Assembly: GCA_032622095.1 (NCBI GenBank)
Contig: CP136067.1
Coordinates: 195,448,052-195,512,051 of the forward strand
Length of the DNA stretch: 64,000 nucleotides
DNA from: Siphonodentalium dalli
Taxonomy: Eukaryota; Mollusca; Scaphopoda; Gadilida; Siphonodentaliidae
Direction: 5' to 3'
The notes under the pieces were generated by a model. That model was given only the letters and a program-made list of their open reading frames with translations, ran no database searches and was not told the DNA's origin. This document shows positions 19,601 to 31,720 of the stretch, piece by piece. The translations under genes were made by a program, and so were the position numbers. The first letter of the stretch is position 1; every line of letters starts with the position of its first letter.

Positions 19601-21980
19601 CCATTTTTACCTCTCCATAGTGGCGATCCGCGCCCTACCCGTGTGCCTACCGCTGCTGTTATGTGGTACATGTGCTTACGTGCCGGTTCATGGGAACGTG
19701 ACTTCGTAGAGAACTATCGATGGGGACCGTACAAAATTCGCATTCGATGTGTCGGACGTGGGGGTCCTCATATTGCTGCGAACATACCCACGATTACACT
19801 GATTGATGTCATGGACAGTTTATATGGTATTTTAATGACTGGGTGGTGTCTGGACGAAGCGCCGCTATGTGTTCGCTGCAATATGGTGGTGTGCTCTGAT
19901 TGACAGAATTCATGGTATTGCTACAATAGTTGAGTAGGTGTTTGGTTAAAATTGCAATCCGTGCATTAGTTTCCAGAATATGAGCAAATGGTAGAGTCAG
20001 TCGTTTGGACACATGCTCGCATTGAATACTGGCGCGGAGACATATCGCTGTGCGTTGATGATGTGGATCATTGTGGGCTATGGACACTTCACGTGCATCT
20101 GATATACAACATACACGAACAACGCCTATCGGAAACTGCCATATAATTTCAAGATGACCATAGCCTATATGATCACGTAACAGTGTTCAGTATTTTCTAA
20201 CTCAGGACGCTGTATATTGCTGGTGTCTGGGCTGCTGACAGGGATCTTCCAACTTATTGCGGTTTTAGGTGAAGTTCAAAATTCAAATACCACAATGAAA
20301 GCTATTCATGGGCACTGGTTAGGGAAAGGAACAAAACATCTAGGTTATTATGCATGTCTTGTGTTCGCAGTAGTAATTAGTCCATGTGTCGCTTGCTGTG
20401 TTGTTTTTTTGGTGGGTCTAAATAGCTGTTCTCTACAAGTGTATTTGGGGCGGTCGGCAATGTAGCGTATATAAGTGAGCTAGGATCTTACATGTATTTC
20501 GTGTGCCAAATGTATGACTCATTGGTCTATATATCAGTCACGTGCGTATAAATAATATCCTATTGAATTATCACAATGGGTATAAGAGTGTATGCTAAAC
20601 ACAGAACCCACAACACTCCACCATGCTGTTACATATACATACATGGCGCGTATTTCGGTTTCTTATCTGCGGAATCGAGTGTCTTCGGTAGGCTGATGCG
20701 CCGTTCAATGTGGATATATGCTGGGTGTCATGGTAATAGTTCATGTTTGGTACCTCGTGAGATTAACCCATGAACGCTGACGTATGCAGCCTCTGAGTTG
20801 TTGGTTGAGGTCTCTCTGCACAAGTTCACTACCGTGGTGCGTTTTAGCAATCCGCATTTTACTTGCCAATAAACGTTGTATGTATTAGGGAATATAGTAG
20901 GCGCCAATATTGCAGAATAATGTTGTCCCGTGGATGTATCGTGTTGTGGCCTTTGTACTGTGGTTCTGAGTCTCAAAGCGGCATTTTGTTTCGTATGCTG
21001 TGTTTGCCAGTCTTTAAAACCAATGTACAAGCCACAGATGGTGTGCGACTTTTTAGCAAGAGGATATTGTTGGGTCATATCGATGTGCGAAGCTGTGCAT
21101 CTGTCTGCAGTGTTGTAACATAGTTACCGTGTACAACTGTTTCTGTGTTGTGGATGCATCGGTCGAATGTACTTACTGTCTCCGGGACCTATGGTGGATG
21201 TGTTTCGAGACATCCAATCCAGACATCATATCCGTCCAGATCTTATTATGTCGGCTATGTTCAAGTTGGGCTTTAAATTCGTTGCGCTTTGTGCCTTATT
21301 GGCGTTGTCCTGTGGTTGTGTTAAGAGTGAAATATTGCCTTTCTGAATAGAATTGTACATCCATGGGTATGATGTGGTGCTGGTTCCATGTGCTCCATTT
21401 TGTCGCATGCGCTTATGTAGTGCCTCTGAGTGTAGTAAGTGTTTGCCCTTCCTTTGGGTTATCCGATAGCCGATGTACCGCGTATTACGGCGCTGCGTGG
21501 TTATTGTGGCATCCCCTGATGCGTTCTTATGTAGAAAGAACTGGGATGGATGGGGCTTGGATGGAGATGCCTAACGGAATTATGAAATGACTTAATGTTA
21601 ACATGGGTGGAGCGAGTGATGTATGTTGGTGATGAAGATCACGTTGATGTATGTGCGCGTTTGCTGACTGTTTCTGCATTTACAATACTTTATTCTGATG
21701 TGCATGTTGTGCTGGATCAACATGGGATCTATCGGCTGATGTGCGCTTATGAACAGCCAATATATAACGTCGTTGGGGAGGGTGGCGTTTGTGTGCTACG
21801 TGTATAGCAGTCTTCGCCAAAATGGCTGATCATGTGTTTGGGGTGGCTAGGCTGGGTGGTAGTTAATTGCTGAAGTTGACGTTTCTGTTGGCACGACTGA
21901 ATTTATTGAATCCCTTGATATGAGCGGTCAGTACTTGGGGCTGAGCATATAAGTATGCTGTCCAACACACACGATAACTT
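19601..21980. other. Strand-skewed T/G-rich block without a recognised gene
   Basis: The plus strand is rich in TG (CGCGTGTG- and TGTTGTGG-type words). Many short open frames occur on both strands, none with a family signature. It could be a decayed retroelement or a promoter-poor intron. Confidence 0.3.
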
Positions 21981-22282
21981 TCTAATTATTCTGAATTATA
22001 TATCCACTATTGTGACGCCCAATGTGTGCTCTGGTGTATTTCCAAAACTGGGTGGATAAAGTGAACACCAGAAAGTCGTTGATAGAGTGTATGTATGTGC
22101 GTGTATGTGTAGTTCTGGTCACTTTCACATATGGTGATCCCATGGCCATAGTCACAGCCGACAACGGATATATACTGTCAATGCAACAGCATTAAGTCTC
22201 ATGAATAAATGTGTTGAATGTCCTTCAACTATAAATTCGCTATCAAATCGAAAATTATAAGGGTAACGAAAAGTAACAAATC

Positions 22283-23039
22283 TATGGGGCGCCATCCCTG
22301 CAAATATTCGTTTTCGGAAATATCTCCTTGGATCCAAGCAGATATCTGCTCGCATTATGGAGATATATCCTCGGTTTCAAGCATATATCTGCTTGGAATA
22401 TGGAGATATCTCCTCGGAAATATTTTCAAGGAGATATCTTCTTGAAACCGAGGAAATATCTCCATAATGCGAGCAGATATCTGCTCGCATTATGGAGATA
22501 TCTCCTTGAAATATGTTCAAGGAGATATCTCCTTGGATTCAAGCAGATATCTGCTCGGATTATAGAGATATCTGCTTGAAAAAGATTTCAAGGAGATATC
22601 TCCATATTCCGAGCAGATATCTGCTTGGATGTATTTCGATCATAGATATATGTACTTTGGAGAAATCATTAATATTTCATGGCCGCGGTTTTCCCAAGGA
22701 GATATCTCCATAATCCAAACAGATATCTGCTTGGAATATTTTCAACGAGATATCTGCTTGGAATATGGAGATATCTCCTTGGGTCCAAGGAGATATCTCG
22801 TTGAAAACTATATATTTCAATGAGATATCTCCATAATCCGAGCAGATATCAGCTTGGATTATGGAGATATCTCCTCGGTTTCAAGGAGATATCTCGTTGG
22901 AAATATTTAAAGCAGATATCTCGTAGTTGCGATGAGATATCTCCTAGGATCCAAGAAGATATATCCATAATCCAAGCAGATATCTCCGAATTACGAGGAG
23001 ATATCTCCGAAAACGAATATTTGCAGGAATGGCGCCCAT
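22283..23039. mobile_element. TIR element built of GATATC palindromes
   Basis: The left end (about 22284) reads ATGGGGCGCCATCCCTGCAA, then ATATTCGTTTTCGG. The right end is its inverse (CCGAAAACGAATATTTGCAG, then GAATGGCGCCCAT to 23039). ACAAATC at 22276-22282 and 23040-23046 is a 7 bp direct flank (8 bp with one mismatch), consistent with a target duplication. The 750 bp interior is a dense series of variants of GGAGATATCTCC and GCAGATATCTGC joined by short spacers such as TTGGAATATTTTCAA. The motifs are self-complementary, so long foldbacks are possible. There is no coding capacity; open frames here are repeat translations. Confidence 0.88.
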
Positions 23040-23046
23040 ACAAATC

Positions 23047-23735
23047 CGTACTAACGTGCTACTGTTCGTGGAGTGGATTCCGCATACCATTAACCATCTG
23101 CGCATTATTTGTAAATGAAAGTGGTGTATGTCCTAGAAGCGGGAATGACAATAAATAAAATATAAAACCAATGCAAACATTCCGAACGTTAGACATGCAC
23201 AGTGAATCACTATGTATGTCAAATATAATTAACCAGTTATGTCATTGAATGAATAATATAGGATACTGACATATTAAAACTTATATGTACCTTGTTTGGG
23301 AAACGGAATATAGCCACCAAGAAACTGGATGGTTATTCATCTACTCCATTACAATATTATAGTCTGTTTTGCACTGCGAATGTTAATTAGAGTAGTTTAA
23401 TATAAACATATCTATATAGTTTAAATATGATAAGGTATCGGCTTCGATCATATTTTAGATCCACATTGTTCCATGTAGGAAGAAGACTCATACACGTATA
23501 ATTCTTCAGACATTGCCAATATTGAAATAGAACAATATGGAACTAAGTCTAAGAAATTACATCCACTTGAGTTATAGACCAATATGGTTTCAGTCCCCTT
23601 TGTGCATGAAAGCAGATGGAACAAGTCAGTTCTCAATACAACTCACTTTCGCGTACTTCGGACAAGAAATAACCGGTGTTTTACGGCGTTATTGTTCGAA
23701 ATATCGCTTCGGTGTTGCGATCATCTTGTAGAGAA
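23047..23735. other. Unassigned AT-rich stretch
   Basis: No gene or repeat is recognised. Short open frames on both strands near 23450-23730 lack features. Confidence 0.3.
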
Positions 23736-23740
23736 TTTAA

Positions 23741-24208
23741 AGGTACTCAATCCGTAAAGAGGGTCCCCATCTCAACAGATTCCAACAACAACAATCCGAT
23801 CAGAGGGTCCTATATTACTATTTCTTTGGCTTTGGGGGTAAAAATATTTGATTCGAGTCGAGGAACCCATCAAACAAAGCTCAGAGTTATTAGATATTGA
23901 TTTTTGAAATTTTTTATTAACTCAAGATGAGTACTAATAACTGCCGTAATCTGCTCTGGATGTGTACTCCAAATCTATTCAAACAGACAAGGATGGATAA
24001 CTCTAAAATCAAGTGGTAATTTTAACGCAATTTTGACTGAGTTCTGGGCCAGATAGTATTCCCGATAATGAAAAATAATAGATTTCTAAAATCGATATCT
24101 AACAAATCTGAGCTTTGATGGATGACTTCCTCGACTCGAATCAAATATTTTTGACCCCCGAAGCCATTGAAATAGTAATTGAGAGGAGTTTTATCGGATT
24201 GAGTACCT
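23741..24208. mobile_element. TTAA-flanked MITE with AGGTACTCAATCCG ends
   Basis: The ends AGGTACTCAATCCG and CGGATTGAGTACCT are perfect inverted repeats, with TTAA at 23737-23740 and 24209-24212. Inverted similarity extends about 140 bp inward (for example AATATTTGATTCGAGTCGAG left and its inverse on the right). Relatives lie at 16880-17148 and 36372-36600. It is non-coding. Confidence 0.85.
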
Positions 24209-24212
24209 TTAA

Positions 24213-24720
24213 TTCCGGTTCCAACGGTACCCCAACGGACGTTTCGTACCAGAACGGTACTTAGAACAGATTGGAACTCAGGTCGCGACATATTGAATGG
24301 GCCGGAATCACAGATAACAGGACACCCATAGCATGTGAGGGTTACCTTATAATATAAAGGAAAACCCTGCTCATTCGCCAAGACTTAGTGTGAGTCGACT
24401 TAAGCATATTCAACTGGCAGGAGAAATATTCAGTTTTTTATAAAATTACAATAATCTGTGCAATGACGCGTGGTGAGGGCGTGGCAGCGTTTTATGTTTC
24501 GTGATGGAATCAAACAGGTGTCGCGTGACGGAATCACAATGAAAGTTATTTTCTGGTCAATGTTGAGCCCCTTCTTGAATTATTATGGTATATGTTCTTC
24601 AAATAATAAGCTACCGCTATACTGATTGTGTTTTCGACAATAAGCAAGACAACCATCTGAATTGTGTTTGATGCATGCCTTCAAATATATATGTCAGTAA
24701 TTAAATCAAATTTCAAGTCA
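24213..24720. other. Unassigned interval with a GTGACGGAATCAC motif
   Basis: GTGATGGAATCA at 24501 and GTGACGGAATCAC at 24525 recall the motif repeated near 45.8-46.1 kb. No gene is recognised. Confidence 0.35.
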
Positions 24721-24868
24721 CTTTATAACATAACATAACATAACATTTTTATTGACATAATACACCCACGCGGGGCAGTTGTCATAATACAGATAATTTA
24801 AACACAAGTCAAGACAATTTCATATAAAATATATATATAACATGTATTTGTAACTCAACACTATATTC

Positions 24869-26610
24869 TCATTTATTTGCGGAAAACTGCCGAACCATGT
24901 TACAGATCAGATTGCATATACTCGGGTGTTCAGCCTTCATGAGGAATATGAACGTTTCTATTTCATCAAAGTTTACGAAAATTGGTTGGTGAACTCCTAT
25001 TTCAGTGAAAAATCTCTTCCGCAAATGGTTATGTTTTTCACATCTCATTATAAAGTGTTCTTCCGTTTCAATTTCATTTGCTTCACATTTTTTACATATG
25101 CGTTTCTCGTAAGGTATTTTTGGCTGAGCGTGTCGCCCAACCTCTACCTGCAACTTATGATTGCTTACTCTAAGCTTACTGAAACACGATCTCGTATAAA
25201 AATTAGTAATTTGGAGTAAGTATGGTTCAATTTCATATTGTTCTTTGAAACAACGATACGTTCTTAATTTATTCATACCATTTTTCTTGTTGTCATCGAA
25301 TATTTCGTTTTTGAACGTTAGAATATGAACGCATTTTAATTCTTCCCGGACTTTATTGAGATATTCCAGCGATAGGTTATTCTCTAAATCGCTTATTTTT
25401 GGCATGTGAAGTGCTTCTGCCAAAAACGGTGGAATTATATATTCCTCGCATATTTGGGCAGAATTCTGAAGTAACATATTCGGTTTTCTTTCAGACAGTT
25501 TAAGCATATATCTTACAGCATTCATTATCGCATCATGTGCTATCGGAAATCTGCCCAATTCTGCTCTTGTCGCGTGATTAGACGCCATTCTATTTAAACC
25601 CAACACTGATTTACAAAATTTAACATGTGTAATTTCACATGGAATAGATTCGAGCTTGTTAATATTAATATGCGATGCCCATATTTCGCAACCATATAAA
25701 ACGATAGGTTTTATCAGCTTGTCAAATAGTTTACACCAAATGCTTACTGAGAAAATTTCATGTTTGCGCAAGGATGACATTAAACTATACATTGCTTTTA
25801 ACCCTTTGTTGTTAACATCTATCTGGGCTTTGCAAAATTTTCCATTCGCACAAAATTTAATACCAAGATAGGTATATCCCTTAACTGTTTCCAACAGAGT
25901 GTTGCTTAATTTAAAGGCAGTTAGTTTTTTTGTTGCTCGTTTCCTGAATATCAGGCATTTAGTTTTCTGAAGATTCACTTCTACTTTGTTCCTTATGCTG
26001 TAATTCTCCAATTTATTCAAACATCTTTGCATACCTTCAGCAGTTTCAGATAGCATAACCAGATCATCTGCAAATAGCATATGACTTAGAGATTTTTCGC
26101 CAACTTTAACCGGTTTGCACGAATCATCAAATTCGGCGCTAATGTCATCAATAAATATTTTGAAAATTGTGGGAGAAATAATACATCCTTGTCTAACGCC
26201 AATATTTGAAATCATATGAGGCCCATAACCTTGGCTAGTTCGTACCGAATAAGCACTTGACGCATACATAGATTCAATAGTTTTCATAATATTGCCATTG
26301 ATACCAACATGTTTCAATTTAGTAAACATTGTCTCTCGGTGGACAGTATCAAATGCATTACGGAAGTCTACAAATACTGCATATAGAGGTTTTGCCTCTT
26401 TCAGGTACTTAGTAGTTAGCGATTTTAAAATGAACGCACTATCAATCGTGCTTCTATTTTTTCTAAATCTATATTGATTATCACTTATAATATCATTATC
26501 ATCAAAAAATTTGGAAATTCGTGTATTGATTATTTTGTTAAATATTTTACTTATAGAACTGCTCAAAGCTATAGCTCTATAATTGTTTGGATCGTGACGA
26601 TCACCTTTTT
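24869..26610 (-). CDS. LINE reverse transcriptase and C-terminal zinc knuckle (3' part)
   Basis: The frame enters from the insertion boundary as KKGDRHDPNNYRAIALSSSI and is open to the stop at 24869. Motif A is YAVFVDFRNAFDTVHRE. Motif B is IGVRQGCIISPTIFKIFIDD. The catalytic motif C is MLFADDLVMLSE. Near the C terminus is C-x2-C-x9-H-x4-C (CKKCEANEIETEEHFIMRC). The RT polymerises cDNA from the element RNA; the zinc knuckle probably binds nucleic acid. FADD and the aspartate of motif A are intact and the 565-codon stretch has no stop, so this half is fairly young. Its first codons lie beyond the insertion. Confidence 0.92.
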
Positions 26611-27465
26611 TAGCTCACCTGAGACGAAGTCTCCGGTGGAGCTATAGTCATCACTCCTCGTCCGTCGTCCGTCCGTGCGTCCGTCTGTCCGTCCGTCCGT
26701 ACGTCAAACTTTTTTTAAGCATCTTCTCCTCTGAAACCATCATACCGAATTGGTTCATATTTGGTGTGGATGTTCCCTAGGTGACTCTCATTCAGATTTG
26801 TTCAAATGAGGTCACCAAGTCAAATAGTTTTGATGTCAGGACCATAACTATTTTTCCACATAGTAATTCTTAAAACGACTTCTTTTCTGAAGTTGTCGGG
26901 CCGAATGGGTTCATATTTGGTATGAGGGTACCTTGGGTGACTGTGGTTCAGATTTGTTCAAATGAGGTCACTGTGTCGAATGTTGGCGGAGCCAGTGACA
27001 TAACTAAAAAAAAAAAAAACCCCAAAAAAAAATATTCAGATTTAACTCCTTGCTCAATTTAACACACAAAATTTTTTTAATAATTTTTTTTTTATAACAT
27101 GTTATAAAATTTGAAAAACTCACATAATTATAACATCCTCTGAGTTATGAAACTTCAGTCTTCAATGAAATCACAGAAACTTTCCATTACCCACCCCCCA
27201 CCCTCACATGACCCAGGACCCCACCCTGCCAACAGCCCCTTCACCCATATCATATCACAACTTACCTCTCTCCAGAAGCAGTTATTATATCTGCCAATAT
27301 TATATCTACAAGAGGACTCAGCTTCATAGAGACACACAGTCAGGTCATTAATTGAGATCAGAATGACAGATTAGAGATTAGAATGTTATTGGACAGGTTT
27401 GTGTAAACACTGCACTAGCAATGGTGCTTGTTGTTATTATCAAATTAAAACAAAATTATTTTCTC

Positions 27466-27723
27466 AAGCCTGAATTTAGTGTGTCTGACATTTGCAGAAT
27501 GAGGTCCCCAGGGGGTGATTTAGTGTTGCTACCCTGTACAGCAGGCTAGAATCACCAACTTCAACAGTAGAACTTCAATCTGTTTCTAGGTTTCCCATGG
27601 CAGTTGAGGCCTAATCAGACTGAGTGTGAATTCAGTGATGCTAGCCTGCCTTGCGGAATAGTGTCATTCAATTCACCTTTTGGGGACCTCATTCTGCAAA
27701 TGTCAGACACTAAATTCAGGCTT
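27466..27723. mobile_element. 258 bp MITE with AAGCCTGAATTTAGTG ends
   Basis: AAGCCTGAATTTAGTG, TCTGACATTTGCAGAATGAG and GTCCCC on the left are inverted at the right (GGGGACCTCATTCTGCAAAT, then TTCAGGCTT). It is nested inside the 3.3 kb insertion. Partial relatives lie at 28165-28270, 50728-50790 and 53145-53195. Confidence 0.8.
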
Positions 27724-28164
27724 GGCTGTTTCATATTATTTTCTTAACCACCACTTATCCAGGTGTCCAGGTGAAGAAAAATTGGGGGGTATATTGGATT
27801 GAATTTGTCTTCTGTCTGTCAGGCAGTCCTTCTATCCATCTATCTGTTGGGATGTCTATCCATCTGTCTTTCAACAATTGTTTTCTTCTCCATATTAAAG
27901 ACCAAATGTGTTTATATATTTTGGTGTGCATGTTCCCTAGGTGACTCACAATCAGATTTGTTCAAATAAGTTCATCAGATCAAATACATGTAGGTGCAAA
28001 GCCAGGACCATAACTGTTTCCCGCCATAGTAATTTTTAAAACAATTTCTTCTCAAGAACCATTGGGCCTATATAGCTTATATTTGGTATGGAGGGGCCTT
28101 GGGTGACCGGGGTTCAGATTTGTTCAAATGGGGTCATTTTTAGGAAAAGAGGCCCCCAGAGGTT

Positions 28165-28270
28165 GAGGTGAATTCAGTGATGCTAGCCCACCTTGCGGAA
28201 TAGTGTCATTAAATTCGCCGTTTGGGGACCTCATTCTGCAAAGGTCAGACACACTTAATACAGGCTTGCT
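28165..28270. repeat. Right half of the AAGCCTGAATTTAGTG MITE
   Basis: GTGAATTCAGTGATGCTAGC, GGGGACCTCATTCTGCAAAG and ACAGGCTTG match the right half of 27466-27723. Confidence 0.75.
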
Positions 28271-28281
28271 GTTCCAAAATT

Positions 28282-28935
28282 ATTTTCTTAACCACCACTT
28301 ATCCAGGTGAAATCATACCCTTATTTTTCAAAGAAAAATGGGGGGGGGGGGGGTATATTGGGGGGTATATATTGATATTACTAGATAAATGGATCTCATA
28401 GATGGGGACTCACATTTGTTCTAATAGGGGCAGAGATAAGAGATTTAACTCTCCTCTATGCTGTTTGGTACTGGTATAATAATATTGATTTCCAGGCAGC
28501 CTGGGTGGGGGCAACATTTGAGGCAATGGGTAGTGAGTGTAGAGGGGGTGGAGTTTTGGCCCCCTACTTTAATCAAAATTTAAACAGTTGAAAATTTCAT
28601 GCCTGATACAACATTAGTTGTAGATTAGATGTTCACACCAAAAAATTTCATGCCTGATACAACATTAGTTGTAGATTTTCCAATATTATTTTCTTAACCA
28701 CCACATGACCTTATTTTTCAAAGAAAATTTGGGGGGGGGGGGGGGTATATAGGATATTGGGGGGTATATTGATATTACTAGATGAATTGATCTCATAGTT
28801 GGGGATTTACATTTGGCAATGGGGAGGGAGTGTAGAGGGGGTGGAGTTTTGACCCCCTACCTTGATAAAAATAAAAACAGTTGAAAATTTCATGCCTGAT
28901 ACAACATTAGTTGTAGATTAGATGTTCACACTAAA
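28282..28935. repeat. Approximate 400 bp tandem duplication with G14-G15 runs
   Basis: TATTATTTTCTTAACCACCA, a G run (28340-28353 and 28731-28745), GGGGGGTATATTGATATTAC, GTGTAGAGGGGGTGGAGTTT and ATTTCATGCCTGATACAACA recur in the same order about 400 bp apart. Confidence 0.75.
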
Positions 28936-29906
28936 AATCGGTTGGAACTGTTTTCATAGTTTGGTTTAATTCTCCAACATGTATGTTTTTAAATCACCAG
29001 TCCATATATGTTCCTACTTCAGGTTAAACTGTTGGACAGAATTGGCCACAAATTTAAACTTTATGGGGTTGTCAGGTTGGTAATTTTCAAATGAGGTCAC
29101 CTGGTCAAATAGGGGCCAAGCGAAGGACAGTTTTCCTCTTAATATGCTTCCTTCACAAGGACCATCAGGTCTATTTTACTGATATTTAGTATGAAGGGTT
29201 CTTTGGTGTATGGGATTCAAATTTATTCAGATGGGGTCACCAGGTTAAATAGGGTGGGACCAGGGACATAACTGTATGTTTCTATAGTAATACTTAAAAT
29301 GTCTTCTCAAGATAGGTTGGACTATTTAGCTTACATATAGTATGGAGGATCCTTTAGTGTCTGAGATTCAGATTTGTTAACATGAGGTCAACCTGTTAAG
29401 AAATGATGGGGCTATGGGGACTTAACACTTTTGTGTCTAATAAAATCATTAAAATACAAAATTCATTAAAACATCTACCTTGGAACTACCTGACTGATTA
29501 ATCTGACATACATGTATGGTGTTTTGGGTCCATGGATAATTGGGCTTCAAACATGTCTAAATGGTTTTATAAAAAGGCGCTTGTGAGATTTGAAATTTCC
29601 AACAATTGAGAAAGTTTGAGATGTCGGTTGTGAAATTCCAACCTAAGACTTGGGAGTCTGGAGCCCGGTCGGGAGGGGACTTGTTGAGCTGGAGGAGGGG
29701 GTGGGGTGATCAGTAGTGTACAGTTGGTAAATTCAAGGTAGATATTCACCGATCTACATACATGAAGCCTCTCTAGCCACATATCCTGTTTAGATCTACT
29801 TCTTTTAAAATGATTATGAAAAGTTCTGACTGTTGTGGTCTCCAGAGTCCCAGTCTTATCAGTCTTTGTAGTCTGGTGAGCGACCCCACAGTCTTTGACT
29901 GTCTTG

Positions 29907-30780
29907 TTATAGATAGGTGTCAGTGTGGACTCGCTCCAACATGTAGGATAATATGAAGAGTTCAGAACCAAATTAAACAACTTTGTTAAATCTTGTGCCA
30001 TAATCGGTCCGACGGCTTTCAATAGTTCATTCCGCAGCCCGTCACTGCCTGGAGATTTATTATTTTTCAAACTCTTCAGAACGCCTATTACTTCCAGGGT
30101 CGAAATTTCATCATTATTGAGATCGCAAATGATCTTAGGTTTGTCTGTTTTACATATAAAAGTATCTTTATCCCGATTAGCGCTATTGCAATATAAATCA
30201 TTAAAGAATTTAACACTAATGTCTGGATCAAGATCGTCGTTATCTTTCCTACTATCATCTCTTATTTTTTTAATAAACTTCCAGTATTCACTCGGATCTG
30301 ACGTTTCCATGTTTTCAAGTTCTATTGCAAATTTGTGTCGGAATAATTTAGCTCTATATTTAGTTTCCCTTTTATATGCTTTTTTGGCTGCGCAAAATTT
30401 TTCAATTAAACTTTTGTTCAGCGGCTGCTCTCTCATTTCGCGCACAGCTTTTTGCATTATGCATTTTAGTGTTTTACACTTATCATTAAACCACCTACGT
30501 TTTTTATATTGCTTAATTTTACCATTCTTTACAGTTTTGGATGCCGACTTATTCAATCTTTTAAGAAGTTCCGTAAAGTCAGTTACAGCTTTTTCTGTGT
30601 CATTTGCGGTTTCTTCATAACGCGATACTCTTAACCTCGATAATTCGTCTTGGAAACATTTGCTGTTAACAGTCATTATTGCCTTGTTTCCACTATCTTT
30701 AGTCCATTTCAATGAATATTTCGGTACAGTATATTCATATATAAACATGTTATCACAATTACTACTCTCTTGAAAATATT
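29907..30780 (-). CDS. LINE linker and first RT blocks
   Basis: The open frame (start codon at 30748, but homologous sequence begins about 10 codons earlier as AAHLEYFQESSNCDN) covers the segment between endonuclease and RT. It ends with the first RT block NNKSPGSDGLRNELLKAVGP and SSYYPTCWSESTLTPIY, after which the insertion begins. The upstream endonuclease frame stops at 30781; one base change near 30800 would connect them, so the element is inactive for this reason too. Codons read into the insertion to 29567 are not LINE sequence. Confidence 0.85.
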
Positions 30781-31620
30781 CTAAGTGAGCAGCAAACGTT
30801 GGCTGTGATCTGAAAATTCATTTGGATTTTTGACACAGAAATAGGACACGTCCGATATATATTTCTCTGACACTATAATATAATCGACTACACTGCACCC
30901 ATTATATTGACAACTCGTAAAGTTCCCAAAAGAATCGCCGGGTGTTCTTCCATTGAGTATACGCAGTGACGCAGCTTTACATAATGAGAGGAGTTGTCGC
31001 CCAAAATGGTTTACTTTATCATCTAAACTTTCTCGTGCAGCGATTTCATCAACTTTATACGTATTGGGAAGGGGGCCATACCTATCGCAATCGTCTGTAA
31101 CATAATCCGGCCGTTTCGCTGTTCTCGAGTTAAAATCCCCTCCCAAGATAACAAAGTCGTCCGACTTACAATCTTTTAAAAGTGTTTCAATGCTGTCGTA
31201 CACGGAATCGTAATTGCTACTATGAGCCCAGAAAGTCGAGTTCGCAGGAGGAATATATATGGATATAAATACTACATTCGATTGCATATTGAAGATACTG
31301 CCACAAAATTCAACCCATATTGCGTATTGATTTAATTTCAAGACTCTAATTACAGAAGACTTATACTTATTCTTACAATAAAAGGCAATTCCTCCTCTGA
31401 TTGTACTATTTGACCCTCTACTAAGATCAAAGCAGCAGTAACCTGGCATTTCTATATCATCCACAGAGTGGTGCCAGGTTTCTGATATCGTTATAAAATC
31501 ATATTTTTCTAAATGCTTTCGGCAATCTTCATCGGTAATTTTATTCACAAAGCCTTGCGCATTCCAGGCAGTATATGCAATTTTCCGCCGACGGCTATGG
31601 TTTTGCGAAAGAGAGCTCAT
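30781..31620 (-). CDS. LINE apurinic-like endonuclease domain
   Basis: It contains the expected motifs in order: TAWNAQGFVN, ISETWHHS, GGDFNSRTAKRPD, GDSFGNFTSC, VVDYIIVS and the terminal SDHSQ. This endonuclease nicks target DNA to prime reverse transcription. ATG at 31620 is the preferred start because the longer frame from 31710 adds a low-complexity stretch. The frame ends by frameshift just after the SDH motif. All visible catalytic residues (N, E, D, N, D, H) are present. Confidence 0.9.
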   Translation of the reverse strand: MSSLSQNHSRRRKIAYTAWNAQGFVNKITDEDCRKHLEKYDFITISETWHHSVDDIEMPGYCCFDLSRGSNSTIRGGIAFYCKNKYKSSVIRVLKLNQYAIWVEFCGSIFNMQSNVVFISIYIPPANSTFWAHSSNYDSVYDSIETLLKDCKSDDFVILGGDFNSRTAKRPDYVTDDCDRYGPLPNTYKVDEIAARESLDDKVNHFGRQLLSLCKAASLRILNGRTPGDSFGNFTSCQYNGCSVVDYIIVSEKYISDVSYFCVKNPNEFSDHSQRLLLT

Positions 31621-31720
31621 ATGTGTATATACATGTATATATAGGTAACGATATTCGAAAAGGACTGTCGGGAATAGTCTAGATAGGAAAGTCAAAATTG
31701 AAATAGGCATATATTCCAGT

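Larger units (their letters stand above)
26612..29906 (+). mobile_element. 3.3 kb insertion of the AGCTCACCTGAG family inside the LINE
   Basis: The segment starts AGCTCACCTGAGACGAAGTC, TCCGGTGGAGCT, a terminal hairpin. A CCGTCCGTGCGTCCGTCTGT head follows, then degenerate units with TTCATATTTGGTGTGG, CAGATTTGTTCAAATGAGGT and GGACCATAACTATTT. It ends GTGAGCGACCCCACAGTCTT. The LINE frame stops at TPIY on one side and resumes at KKGDRH on the other. No clear target duplication is seen beyond shared A residues. A hairpin followed by CTAA on the minus strand would suit a Helitron-type 3' end, but the opposite end does not start TC. It is non-coding and contains a nested MITE (27466-27723). Confidence 0.75.
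24725..31720 (-). mobile_element. APE-type LINE retrotransposon, split by an insertion
   Basis: On the minus strand the order is apurinic-endonuclease domain, linker, reverse transcriptase, C-terminal zinc knuckle, then a 3' end made of four TTATG units (AACATAACATAACATAACAT on the plus strand near 24730). This is a non-LTR element that copies itself by target-primed reverse transcription. The coding region is cut by a foreign 3.3 kb segment at 26612-29906 and has a frameshift near 30800. The clade is not assigned: Jockey/I-type elements with one long ORF2 are the best guess from the zinc-knuckle tail and simple-repeat 3' end. Confidence 0.9.

Noticed and set aside
22218-23158. Several open frames of 64-112 codons on both strands
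   Set aside because: They are translations of the GATATC word array (EISP, GDIS, RYL-type repeats) and stop at its edges; not genes.
24926-26477. Plus-strand frames of 61-97 codons over the LINE
   Set aside because: Antisense shadows of the intact reverse transcriptase frame.
26612-29906. Firm Helitron assignment
   Set aside because: The hairpin-CTAA tail fits, but the opposite end lacks TC, and no Rep/helicase or A/T insertion site can be shown from one copy.
30117-30620. 167-codon plus-strand frame
   Set aside because: Antisense to the LINE linker; leucine/serine-rich composition is the mirror of its lysine/glutamate-rich sense frame.
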